Positions 32,494 through 40,361 of a stretch of 64,000 bases of DNA are shown here, piece by piece. The stretch spans positions 62,001-126,000 of the forward strand of contig NZ_SBII01000007.1 of assembly GCF_004028155.1 (NCBI RefSeq), given 5' to 3'. The number at the start of each line of letters is the position of its first letter. Within the stretch, counting starts at the first letter, position 1. The stretch comes from Flavobacterium cerinum. GTDB lineage: Bacteria > Bacteroidota > Bacteroidia > Flavobacteriales > Flavobacteriaceae. A program made the position numbers and the translations under genes. Under the pieces are notes generated by a model. It was not told where the DNA came from. It was given only the letters and a program-made list of their open reading frames with translations, and ran no database searches.

Positions 32494-33951
32494 CTATTTT
32501 CTTCTCAAAATTCTTAGTAAAACTTGTTTTTCATTTCGGTAGATAAAAACCGCATAAACAAGAATTGCTGCTACTCCTACATAATAGTTTTGTCTGAAGC
32601 CATAAAAATAACCCATTGATAAAATTATTGACAATAAAAGATAACCGCCTATCTTTTTAGTGTCGTATGGAATAGGGTAATATTTATTTCCAAAATAGTA
32701 AGATATAATCATCATACTGGAATAAGCCGCAAGTGTTGCAATGGCAGAACCCATATAACTCCATATAGGTATTAAAGTAACATTTAATACTATTGTTACA
32801 ATTGCTCCAACGATAGAAATATAAGCACCAATTTTAGTTTTATCGGATAACTTATACCACACTGACAGATTGTGATAAATTCCCAAAAAGAAATTTGCAA
32901 GAATAACCAAGGGAACAACCTTCATACCTTCCCAATAAGATTCTCTCCTTATCATAAGTTCTTTCAGCAAATCAGAAAACACTACAACGCCAAGCAAAAT
33001 TATTGATCCAAAAATTACAAAATACTTTGTTATAGTTGCATACGTTTGTGGAGCTGATTCATTTTTTGAATGACTAAAGAAAAAAGGCTCTATACCCAGC
33101 CTGAATGCTGTTGCAAACAATGTCATGAATACGGCAAGCTTGTAACATCCTGAATAAATGCCTACTTCAGCTTTTGCGATATTTGCTGGAAGCAGCTTCT
33201 CTAAAAATATCCTGTCGAAGGTTTCATTAACAACAAAAGCCATACCCGCAATTAAAACAGGGATACTGTAACGCATCATTCTTTTCCACAATTCCATATC
33301 AAAATGCCAGTTCATTTTAAAATAATGAGGCAGTAAAACTATAAGCGTAAGCAAGCTTGCTATAACATTAGATATAAAAATGTATCCTATTTCAAAGTTT
33401 TTAACAAAGATTGTTCCCCAAAAACTGTCGGGGTAAGAAAGTGCAAGTTTAGGTAAGTAAATCAGTAAAAACACATTAAGCAGCAAATTCACTCCTACAT
33501 TACCAATTTTGATCATTGAATAAAACATAGGTCTTCCCTGTGCCCTCAATTTAGAGAAAGGAATAATAACCAAAGCATCAAGAACCAATATCCAAATAGT
33601 ATAGGTTATGTACTCAACATCTATACCTGATACTTTTGCCAGAAAATTTCTAAATAAAAGTGCACTTAACAAAAATAATAGTGATGACCAAAAAACAGAA
33701 ACAGTAGATGTGTTTAAAACCGTTTGCTTATTATCGCTATTGTAAAACCTAAAAAAGGCTGTTTCCATACCATATGCAAGTACAACATTAAAAAATGCCA
33801 TCCAGGCAAAAACAAGAGACATTTCTCCATACTTGTCTTCCGGGAGTATATCAGTATACAGCGGGGTTAGAAGAAAACTAAATATTCTGGGTACCACTGT
33901 GGCCAACCCATAAATAGCTGTTTGCTTAAAAAGATTTTTATATAAACTCAA
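32494..33951 (-). CDS. Polysaccharide flippase, MATE/MVF-type
   Basis: A 485-residue inner-membrane protein of the polysaccharide/lipid flippase family with about 14 membrane segments; the N-terminus LYKNLFKQTAIYGLATVVPR and loop TPLYTDILPEDKYGEMSL are typical of Wzx-like exporters in Bacteroidota. The start is taken as TTG at 33951: the in-frame ATG at 34014 would lie upstream of the -7 element at 33974-33981, and its first 21 residues do not resemble the family. It is first in the operon with dut. Substrate unknown. Confidence 0.85.
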   Translation of the reverse strand: MSLYKNLFKQTAIYGLATVVPRIFSFLLTPLYTDILPEDKYGEMSLVFAWMAFFNVVLAYGMETAFFRFYNSDNKQTVLNTSTVSVFWSSLLFLLSALLFRNFLAKVSGIDVEYITYTIWILVLDALVIIPFSKLRAQGRPMFYSMIKIGNVGVNLLLNVFLLIYLPKLALSYPDSFWGTIFVKNFEIGYIFISNVIASLLTLIVLLPHYFKMNWHFDMELWKRMMRYSIPVLIAGMAFVVNETFDRIFLEKLLPANIAKAEVGIYSGCYKLAVFMTLFATAFRLGIEPFFFSHSKNESAPQTYATITKYFVIFGSIILLGVVVFSDLLKELMIRRESYWEGMKVVPLVILANFFLGIYHNLSVWYKLSDKTKIGAYISIVGAIVTIVLNVTLIPIWSYMGSAIATLAAYSSMMIISYYFGNKYYPIPYDTKKIGGYLLLSIILSMGYFYGFRQNYYVGVAAILVYAVFIYRNEKQVLLRILRRK

Positions 33952-33973
33952 GGATTCTAGGTTGTTTGTTAAA

Positions 33974-33981
33974 CAAAAATA
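33974..33981 (-). promoter_or_regulatory. -7 promoter element of the flippase-dut operon
   Basis: The minus strand reads TATTTTTG, exact TAnnTTTG, 22 bases before the TTG start. No clear -33 box. Confidence 0.5.
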
Positions 33982-34086
33982 GCTATATAATTTACAGGAA
34001 TAAAATATTACCAAATAAATAACTTTTACAAATTCTCATTCTACTATTTATCTCACATAATATCTTTAAAACCGAATGCCGTAAAT

Positions 34087-34116
34087 AAAAAAAGTCCCGC
34101 TATTAGCGGGACTTTT
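34087..34116 (-). terminator. Terminator of the ATP synthase operon
   Basis: AAAAGTCCCGC (34090-34100) pairs exactly with GCGGGACTTTT (34106-34116), with an A-run giving U residues on the minus strand after atpG. Confidence 0.93.
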
Positions 34117-34137
34117 ATATATAAAATATGCTTTATT

Positions 34138-35001
34138 CTAGTTATTTAAAGCCTCTGCACCACCTACGATCTCAAGGATCTCGTTAGTAATAGATGCCTG
34201 ACGGGCTTTATTGTAAGTAAGCTTAAGTTGATTTCTAAGCTCTGTAGCATTATCAGTTGCTTTGTGCATCGCTGTCATACGCGCACCGTGCTCTGAAGCA
34301 AAAGAATCACGTACAGATTTATACAATTGTGTTTTTAAAGACAATGGTATAAGGCTAAGTACAATTTCTTCTTTAGCAGGCTCAAAGATATAATCAGTAG
34401 CAGCATCGTTATCTTTAGTTGTCGCTAAAGGAACAAGCGGCAGGAACTGCTCTGTTAATACTAACTGAGTAGCGGCATTTTTAAAGTGATTGTATACCAC
34501 CTCAATTTTGTCATACTCACCAGCTGCAAACTTATCCATAAGCGACTGTGCAATAACAGCTACGTTCTCGAAAGAAAGGCTGTCAAAAACACTGCTTTGG
34601 TTGTCTATAACAGTACTGGTTTTTTTAAGTACATCAGCACCTTTTTTACCAATTGCTAAAACATCAACTTGTTTACCTGCGTAAGTTTGCTGAATGTTTT
34701 TAACCTGCTTAATAATGTTAGCATTAAAAGCACCACACAAACCCCTGTTTGATGTAATGGCAACAACAAGTACTTTATTTACCGGGCGCTGCTCGGCAAA
34801 TACTCCTCCATTGTCGCTGTCAAGGGTAGCGCTAAGATTTTGCAATAACTCTGTCAGCTTTTCAGAATAAGGCCTCATGGCCGTAATAGCATCCTGTGCT
34901 TTTTTAAGCTTGGCTGCAGATACCATTTTCATCGCACTTGTAATTTGCATTGTGGATGAAACGGAAGCAATCCTGTTACGTATTTCCTTTAAGTTTGCCA
35001 T
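34138..35001 (-). CDS. atpG: F1 ATP synthase gamma subunit
   Basis: The central rotor shaft of F1, 287 residues. The N-terminal helix (LKEIRNRIASVSSTMQITSAMKMVSAAKLKKAQ in outline) and C-terminal helix (RNQLKLTYNKARQASITNEI) form the coiled coil, and SNRGLCGAFN marks the conserved Rossmann part. It is the last gene of the operon; the gap to atpA (79 bases) contains a palindromic repeat. Confidence 0.97.
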   Translation of the reverse strand: MANLKEIRNRIASVSSTMQITSAMKMVSAAKLKKAQDAITAMRPYSEKLTELLQNLSATLDSDNGGVFAEQRPVNKVLVVAITSNRGLCGAFNANIIKQVKNIQQTYAGKQVDVLAIGKKGADVLKKTSTVIDNQSSVFDSLSFENVAVIAQSLMDKFAAGEYDKIEVVYNHFKNAATQLVLTEQFLPLVPLATTKDNDAATDYIFEPAKEEIVLSLIPLSLKTQLYKSVRDSFASEHGARMTAMHKATDNATELRNQLKLTYNKARQASITNEILEIVGGAEALNN

Positions 35002-35009
35002 TTGTATAT

Positions 35010-35064
35010 AGTATTGAGTATTGAGAAGTGAGTATAGAGGTTATCTGCCTCACATCTCAATACT
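35010..35064. repeat. Palindromic repeat between atpA and atpG
   Basis: A 16-base arm at 35017-35032 pairs with 35049-35064 with one mismatch across a 16-base loop. A direct copy of AGTATTGAG starts at 35010, just before the first arm. No T-run, so not a terminator. It fills most of the intercistronic gap and could influence the relative level of atpG. Confidence 0.7.
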
Positions 35065-35080
35065 AAAATCTAAAATCTGA

Positions 35081-36655
35081 TTAATATTTTGCCGAAATCT
35101 CTGCTGCTGCTTTTTCAAGAACGTCAGTGATCTCATCTGTAAATTTACCTGCTTTTAAAGCGTCAAGCGTTGGCCTGTTCTTTGCATTAAGGTATTCAAT
35201 AAAGTCTTTTTCAAATTCCTTGATCTTGTTTACAGGAACTTTTCTTAGTAAGTTTTTAGAACCTACATAGATAATAGCTACCTGATCTTCTACAGTATAA
35301 GGATCGTTAACCGCCTGTTTAAGGATCTCAACGTTTCTTCTACCTTTTTCGATTACGTTTAATGTAACCGCATCAAGATCTGAACCGAATTTAGCAAATG
35401 CTTCAAGTTCACGGAACTGTGCCTGGTCTAACTTAAGAGTACCTGCAACTTTTTTCATTGACTTGATTTGTGCATTACCTCCTACACGAGATACAGAGAT
35501 ACCAACGTTAATTGCCGGACGTACACCCGCGTTGAATAAATCTGACTCAAGGAATATCTGACCATCAGTAATCGAAATTACGTTTGTTGGGATATATGCA
35601 GAAACGTCACCAGCCTGAGTTTCAATGATTGGAAGAGCTGTAAGCGATCCACCACCTTTAACTATAGGACGAAGAGATTCCGGTAGGTCATTCATGTCTT
35701 TTGCGATGTTATCATCTGCAATAACTTTTGCAGCACGCTCAAGAAGTCTTGAGTGTAGGTAGAAAACGTCACCTGGGTAAGCTTCACGTCCTGGTGGTCT
35801 TCTTAAAAGAAGAGATACCTCACGGTAAGCAACGGCCTGCTTAGATAAATCATCATAGATGATAAGTGCAGGACGACCTGTATCACGGAAATACTCACCA
35901 ATTGCAGCACCTGCAAATGGAGCGTATACCTGCATTGGAGCAGGGTCAGAAGCATTAGCAGCAACGATAACTGTATAAGCCATTGCGCCTTTTTCTTCTA
36001 ATGTTTTTGCGATACCTGCAACAGTTGAAGCTTTTTGCCCAATTGCTACATATATACAGAATACTGGTTTACCAGCATCATAAAATTCTTTCTGGTTAAG
36101 AATGGTGTCAATACAAACGGTAGTTTTACCTGTTTGACGGTCACCAATAACAAGCTCACGCTGTCCACGACCTACAGGGATCATAGCATCTACTGCTTTA
36201 ATACCAGTTTGTAATGGCTCTGTTACCGGCTGACGGAAGATAACTCCAGGAGCTTTACGCTCAAGTGGCATCTCATAAAGATCTCCAGTAATTGGACCTT
36301 TACCATCTATTGGGTTACCAAGGGTGTCTACCACACGGCCTACAATTCCTTCACCTGTTTTTAGTGAAGCGATACGCTGTGTTCTTTTCACGTTAGAACC
36401 TTCCCTGATCCCAGTTGAAGGACCAAGCAATACTACGCCCACATTGTCTTCTTCAAGGTTCAAAACAATAGCTTCTAACCCGTTGTCGAACTGTACCAAC
36501 TCACCATATTGAGCGTTGGATAGTCCGTAAACACGGGCAATACCATCTCCTACGTTAAGAACTGTTCCCACTTCTTCTAACGTAGCACCCGATTCAAAAC
36601 CGGACAATTGTTTCTTTAATATTGCTGAAATTTCAGCAGGTTTAATTTCTGCCAT
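35081..36655 (-). CDS. atpA: F1 ATP synthase alpha subunit
   Basis: The non-catalytic nucleotide-binding subunit, 524 residues. Walker A is GDRQTGKT (171-178), followed by the family's typical [32 protein letters not shown] region. It begins 40 bases after atpH. The catalytic beta subunit gene atpD is not in this cluster. Confidence 0.98.
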   Translation of the reverse strand: MAEIKPAEISAILKKQLSGFESGATLEEVGTVLNVGDGIARVYGLSNAQYGELVQFDNGLEAIVLNLEEDNVGVVLLGPSTGIREGSNVKRTQRIASLKTGEGIVGRVVDTLGNPIDGKGPITGDLYEMPLERKAPGVIFRQPVTEPLQTGIKAVDAMIPVGRGQRELVIGDRQTGKTTVCIDTILNQKEFYDAGKPVFCIYVAIGQKASTVAGIAKTLEEKGAMAYTVIVAANASDPAPMQVYAPFAGAAIGEYFRDTGRPALIIYDDLSKQAVAYREVSLLLRRPPGREAYPGDVFYLHSRLLERAAKVIADDNIAKDMNDLPESLRPIVKGGGSLTALPIIETQAGDVSAYIPTNVISITDGQIFLESDLFNAGVRPAINVGISVSRVGGNAQIKSMKKVAGTLKLDQAQFRELEAFAKFGSDLDAVTLNVIEKGRRNVEILKQAVNDPYTVEDQVAIIYVGSKNLLRKVPVNKIKEFEKDFIEYLNAKNRPTLDALKAGKFTDEITDVLEKAAAEISAKY

Positions 36656-36695
36656 CTTACTTTATAGTTTAAACACTGTTAGTGTGGTAAAATAC

Positions 36696-37229
36696 TTAAT
36701 TACTTAGTTCTCTCTTTAATGTTTGCAATCTGCTTGCTACTGATGCATTGAATTGCTTGTCGCCTATTCTTATGATAAACCCTCCTATGATAGCCGGGTC
36801 TACTATATTTTTTATGGTAATCTTCTTATCCGAAAATTCTTTGATCTTATCCAGAACTTTACTTTCAAGTTCTGCAGTAAGTGGTAAAGCGGTAGTTACC
36901 GTAGCAACTTCAATTCCGTTAAACGCATCAAACTGAGCATTGTATTGCGTTGCGATCTGCTCTGCAATATCAAATCTTTTATTTTCGCGAAGTAATTGGA
37001 ATAAGCCTTGAGTAATGTTTTGCGTTCCAGCAAAAACTTCTTTAAGGGCTGATTCTTTAACCTCACCTTTAATTGTAGGATTGCTAATAAAATCACGTAG
37101 TTCCTTATTCTCTTTTATAGTCGAAGCTATAAGGATCATGTCTTCACTAACCTGTCCTGCAGTTCCTGAAGCCTGCGCCATTTCCAGGATTGCTTTTGCA
37201 TATCGTATTGCAGCTCTTGAACCTGTCAT
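36696..37229 (-). CDS. atpH: F1 ATP synthase delta subunit
   Basis: The 177-residue subunit that fixes F1 to the peripheral stalk. The N-terminal helical bundle starts GSRAAIRYAKAILEMA, and the C-terminal part has the conserved IIGGFIIRIGDKQFNASVASRLQTL pattern. It begins 7 bases after atpF. Sequence divergence is high in this family, so position in the operon supports the call. Confidence 0.95.
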   Translation of the reverse strand: MTGSRAAIRYAKAILEMAQASGTAGQVSEDMILIASTIKENKELRDFISNPTIKGEVKESALKEVFAGTQNITQGLFQLLRENKRFDIAEQIATQYNAQFDAFNGIEVATVTTALPLTAELESKVLDKIKEFSDKKITIKNIVDPAIIGGFIIRIGDKQFNASVASRLQTLKRELSN

Positions 37230-37236
37230 ATAGCGA

Positions 37237-37737
37237 TTAGTTTAATTTAACGTCTCCTAACAATTTCTCAACCAATGCAGTTTGAGCTCCTTTGTCAGAA
37301 AGTTCGTTTTTAAGTAATTTCTCAGCAATCTCAAGTGATAAGCCTGCAACCTGATTTTTAAGTTCAGCCATAGCAGCGTTTTTCTCACTGTTAATGGTAG
37401 CCTTAGCCTGCTCGATCATTTTATCACCTTGCTCTGTAGCTAAAGCTTTAGCATCAGCGATCATTTTTTCTTTGATTTCTCTTGCCTCTTTAATCATAGC
37501 ATCTCTTTCAAGTCTTGCTTCCTGAAGAATTCTTTGATTATCTGCCTGAAGATTGTGCATTTCTTTACGAGCAGCTTCAGCCGAAGCTAATGCATTTGCA
37601 ATACCTTCTTCTCTAGCAGCAATAGAAGTCATAATTGGTTTCCATGCAAACTTAACAAGCAGCAATATAAGTACTACAAGTATTACAGCCTGCCAAAAGA
37701 ATAAACCTAATGAAAAATCGTTTACTAACTTATCCAT
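37237..37737 (-). CDS. atpF: F0 ATP synthase b subunit
   Basis: The peripheral stalk subunit, 166 residues: one N-terminal membrane helix (about 9-29) and a long charged coiled coil (about 35-140). The motif FAWKPIM after the membrane helix is typical of the family. The 89-base gap to atpE carries a strong hairpin. Confidence 0.96.
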   Translation of the reverse strand: MDKLVNDFSLGLFFWQAVILVVLILLLVKFAWKPIMTSIAAREEGIANALASAEAARKEMHNLQADNQRILQEARLERDAMIKEAREIKEKMIADAKALATEQGDKMIEQAKATINSEKNAAMAELKNQVAGLSLEIAEKLLKNELSDKGAQTALVEKLLGDVKLN

Positions 37738-37776
37738 CTTTTATAGATTATATGTTTGATTTAATTTTTTTTAAGT

Positions 37777-37815
37777 AAAACAACACCTGTAACCAACCGT
37801 TACAGGTATTGTTTT
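37777..37815 (-). promoter_or_regulatory. Intercistronic hairpin between atpE and atpF
   Basis: Arms of 17 bases (37777-37793 and 37799-37815) pair at 16 positions around a 5-base loop. On the minus strand only four U residues follow, too few for a strong terminator. It may be an attenuator or a 3' stabilising structure that raises the yield of the c subunit relative to downstream genes (inference). Confidence 0.65.
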
Positions 37816-37826
37816 AAATTCTCGCT

Positions 37827-38027
37827 TTATGATTTTCCAAGGATAATAGCAGCAAATGCTAGACCTTCTAATAAAGCAGCGATGATGATCATCGCAGTCT
37901 GGATTTTTCCAGCAGCTTCTGGCTGACGAGCAATAGCGTCCATTGCAGAACCACCGATTTTACCTAAACCTAGACCAGCACCGATTACTACTAAACCAGC
38001 ACCGATTAAATTAAGAGTTCCTTCCAT
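37827..38027 (-). CDS. atpE: F0 ATP synthase c subunit
   Basis: The 66-residue rotor-ring protein: two membrane helices joined by a polar loop with RQP (34-36). The ion-binding carboxylate is E54. No Ser or Thr directly after E54 and no Gln in the first helix, so proton rather than sodium binding is likely (inference). It starts 33 bases after atpB. Confidence 0.97.
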   Translation of the reverse strand: MEGTLNLIGAGLVVIGAGLGLGKIGGSAMDAIARQPEAAGKIQTAMIIIAALLEGLAFAAIILGKS

Positions 38028-38060
38028 GAGTGTATATAAATAAAAATTAAACTTCTAAAA

Positions 38061-39245
38061 TTATATGATTATAGGCTCTTCATCATGATGACCATCATGA
38101 TCTCCTTCATGATGATGATCCTGAACCGCCATACCTATAAATAGTGACGATAACATTGTAAAGATAAACGCCTGTAAGAACGCTACCAGTAATTCAATAA
38201 CAGCGATAAACAAAGTAAGACCTATTGATATTGGCATATCTGCTGCAAGGTTTTTACCTACAAACATCATAGCAATCAAACTCATCATTACTACGTGACC
38301 TGCAGTAATATTTGCAAATAAACGTATTAATAGAGCAAACGGCTTAGTTAATGTACCTAATATCTCTATTGGCATTAATACTATCTTCATAGCAACTGGT
38401 ACATCTGGCATCCAGAAAATGTGTTTCCAGTAATTTTTGTTAGCACTAAACTGCGTAATTAAATATGTAAACAAAGCAAGACATACCGTCACAGATATGT
38501 TACCTGTTACATTCGTTCCCAGTGGAGTTAACCCTAAAAGGTTTAATATCCATATAAAGAAAAACACAGTAAGTAAAAAGCCCATATATTTTCTATACTT
38601 GTCTTTACCAATGTTTGGTATAGCAACTTCTTCTCTTATAAATATTATAAGCGGTTCAAGCACTCTTCCAAATCCAGTTGGGATAGGACCTTTTTTGTAT
38701 GACTTAGCCAATCCAACAAACATGAAGAACATTAAAGCCGAAACTAACAACATTGTAACAACATTTTTAGTGATTGACATATCAAAGGGCTTCTCTGCAG
38801 TTGGGTGATGATGCGCATCTAACTTAAGATCTCCAGACGCATCTGTTTTGTATATTTTACCATGGTGAAGCTTATAGTAACTACCATCAACTTCTGCAAC
38901 TTTTTCACCGTGTTCAAATTTTGAAGCAGAGAAAACTTTTAAACCGCCATCTACTAAGATAACCGGAAGTGGGAATCCATAATGTTTACCTTCTGCCTCA
39001 TCAGAGAAGAAAATAAATTCATGACTATCCTGAAGGTGATGCTGAATATAAGCATCAATAGCGTCTTTTTTACTAGCAGGAGCATGCTCTTCAGCGTGAC
39101 CAGCCACTTCTGTATGAATAGCCACAGGGGCATGTTCGGGTTGAACCTTTACTGTATCGTTTGCAAAATTTGCAAAAGTGATAAAAGGAACTACAGCAAA
39201 AAGAGCTGTTAATGTATTTTTGACTATTTTTCCGTGAAACACCAT
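38061..39245 (-). CDS. atpB: F0 ATP synthase a subunit with a long exported N-terminal extension
   Basis: The proton-channel subunit, 394 residues, much longer than the about 270 of E. coli. Residues 1-26 look like a signal peptide, and about 27-155 form a His-rich, soluble extension outside the membrane. The channel core covers about 160-375, with the essential arginine R308 in LLIRLFANITAGH. The C-terminus is also His/Asp-rich (HHHEGDHDGHHDEE). Such extended atpB proteins are known in Bacteroidota; the role of the extension is unknown. A full promoter lies upstream. Confidence 0.96.
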   Translation of the reverse strand: MVFHGKIVKNTLTALFAVVPFITFANFANDTVKVQPEHAPVAIHTEVAGHAEEHAPASKKDAIDAYIQHHLQDSHEFIFFSDEAEGKHYGFPLPVILVDGGLKVFSASKFEHGEKVAEVDGSYYKLHHGKIYKTDASGDLKLDAHHHPTAEKPFDMSITKNVVTMLLVSALMFFMFVGLAKSYKKGPIPTGFGRVLEPLIIFIREEVAIPNIGKDKYRKYMGFLLTVFFFIWILNLLGLTPLGTNVTGNISVTVCLALFTYLITQFSANKNYWKHIFWMPDVPVAMKIVLMPIEILGTLTKPFALLIRLFANITAGHVVMMSLIAMMFVGKNLAADMPISIGLTLFIAVIELLVAFLQAFIFTMLSSLFIGMAVQDHHHEGDHDGHHDEEPIII

Positions 39246-39285
39246 CTTGTTAAATATCTTAATTTTACGGTCCTAAAATTTTGTG

Positions 39286-39315
39286 CAAAGGTACATTTTA
39301 AATTAATATTTCAAA
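39286..39315 (-). promoter_or_regulatory. Promoter of the atpB-E-F-H-A-G operon
   Basis: On the minus strand TTTG (39315-39312), 18 bases, then TACCTTTG (39293-39286), about 40 bases before the atpB ATG. The tract TACCTTTGCAC is identical to that of the trhO promoter. Confidence 0.75.
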
Positions 39316-39364
39316 TGACCTACTAACTTTTTTTTCGTGTATTTTTCAATTCTGTTGCCGTTTA

Positions 39365-39757
39365 CTACTTATTATTTAATAAACGTGCTGTATAATAGGC
39401 CTCAATTGCTAAAAACAAAATAAAAATCGCAAAGAAATTCACTTTTTCAGTAGGATTGTCTTTTGCCACTTCCAGAATCGGACGCACTAAAACATAGCTT
39501 AAAGCCATCTTTACGGCGGTAAGAAGTAAAAATGCATAGCCCATCTGTTCTTTGTTTTTCTTGCTTATTCTTATAAGAACATAAAGAATAACCTCCGAAA
39601 ACAATACAAAAAACAAGTAAACCATCGGTAGTGGATATACAAAAGAATCATCGGCTGTACTAAGAGCCGGAATTTTGTAAATAAGAATATTTACAACTAA
39701 ACACACCACACCAATAAGAGCCGTCCTGATAAAGATGCCCATGTAACTTTTTTCCAT
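39365..39757 (-). CDS. Small membrane protein next to ATP synthase (DUF6168-like)
   Basis: A 130-residue protein with four predicted membrane helices (about 8-26, 42-62, 72-92 and 107-126). It begins 2 bases after the AtpZ gene and lies directly before the atpB promoter. The position is that of AtpI in other bacteria, whose products help assemble the c ring, but the sequence is not clearly AtpI. I place it in the DUF6168 family from memory; a role with ATP synthase is inferred from context. Confidence 0.8.
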   Translation of the reverse strand: MEKSYMGIFIRTALIGVVCLVVNILIYKIPALSTADDSFVYPLPMVYLFFVLFSEVILYVLIRISKKNKEQMGYAFLLLTAVKMALSYVLVRPILEVAKDNPTEKVNFFAIFILFLAIEAYYTARLLNNK

Positions 39758-39759
39758 TA

Positions 39760-39981
39760 TTATTTATTAAGTTGATTTACCTGCCTAATCACATTATACA
39801 ATGCGATAAATACCCCAAGTAGCGTAAAAATTATACGATTGGTGTTTTTTATGTTCCCATACTCTTCATCAATCCAACTGCCAAGCCATGAAAATAAAAA
39901 GATAACGATACCCATTTGCAAAGGTATGTTTATAAGTGCTATCCACTTATTACGTTTCTTTTTATCCTGGTTGCTGTTCAT
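39760..39981 (-). CDS. AtpZ/AtpI-family protein
   Basis: A 73-residue protein with two membrane helices (about 16-34 and 45-65) joined by the loop SWIDEEYGN, the usual AtpZ pattern. AtpZ/AtpI proteins assist ATP synthase assembly or Mg/Ca handling (family knowledge). Its start lies 20 bases inside the bactofilin gene, so they are translationally coupled. Confidence 0.85.
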   Translation of the reverse strand: MNSNQDKKKRNKWIALINIPLQMGIVIFLFSWLGSWIDEEYGNIKNTNRIIFTLLGVFIALYNVIRQVNQLNK

Positions 39982-40357
39982 TCGGTTTTATGGATTGCTT
40001 TACAGGAGTTCTCATTATACAGGAAGCACTGAATTCTGCACCCGGCTCTACCGATAGTTTACCGGTAATAACCTCTCCTTTTATATGCGCTTTAGATTTT
40101 ACATTGAGCATTTCGGCCACTTCTATCTTGCCGTTAAATTTCCCTTCTATATCAGCATTTTTACATTTAATATCACCGGTAACACTCCCCGCAGGACCTA
40201 TTACAATTTTACCTTTGGAGGTAAAATTACCGGTTAGCTCTCCATCCAGACGAAAATCGGCCTGAGATACAATGTCGCCATTTATAGTTGTTCCTTCTAC
40301 AATTCTGTTGGTCTTGCCAAGCAGATCGGTATACGACTTCTGTGGTTTTTCAAACAT
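39962..40357 (-). CDS. Bactofilin (polymer-forming cytoskeletal protein)
   Basis: A 131-residue bactofilin. The central beta-helix (about 18-115) shows the regular repeat, e.g. RIVEGTTINGDIVSQADFRL and GKIVIGPAGSVTGDIKCKNADI split over turns, with the final EGEV-like KGEVITGKLSV. Bactofilins polymerise without nucleotides and scaffold envelope enzymes. It starts 4 bases after the sprE stop and overlaps the AtpZ gene by 20 bases, so one message probably carries sprE, bactofilin, AtpZ and DUF6168. Confidence 0.9.
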   Translation of the reverse strand: MFEKPQKSYTDLLGKTNRIVEGTTINGDIVSQADFRLDGELTGNFTSKGKIVIGPAGSVTGDIKCKNADIEGKFNGKIEVAEMLNVKSKAHIKGEVITGKLSVEPGAEFSASCIMRTPVKQSIKPNEQQPG

Positions 40358-40361
40358 GCCC

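Noticed and set aside
33952..34014. Flippase starting at the ATG at 34014
   Set aside because: The -7 element at 33974-33981 lies downstream of that ATG, and the added residues do not resemble the family.
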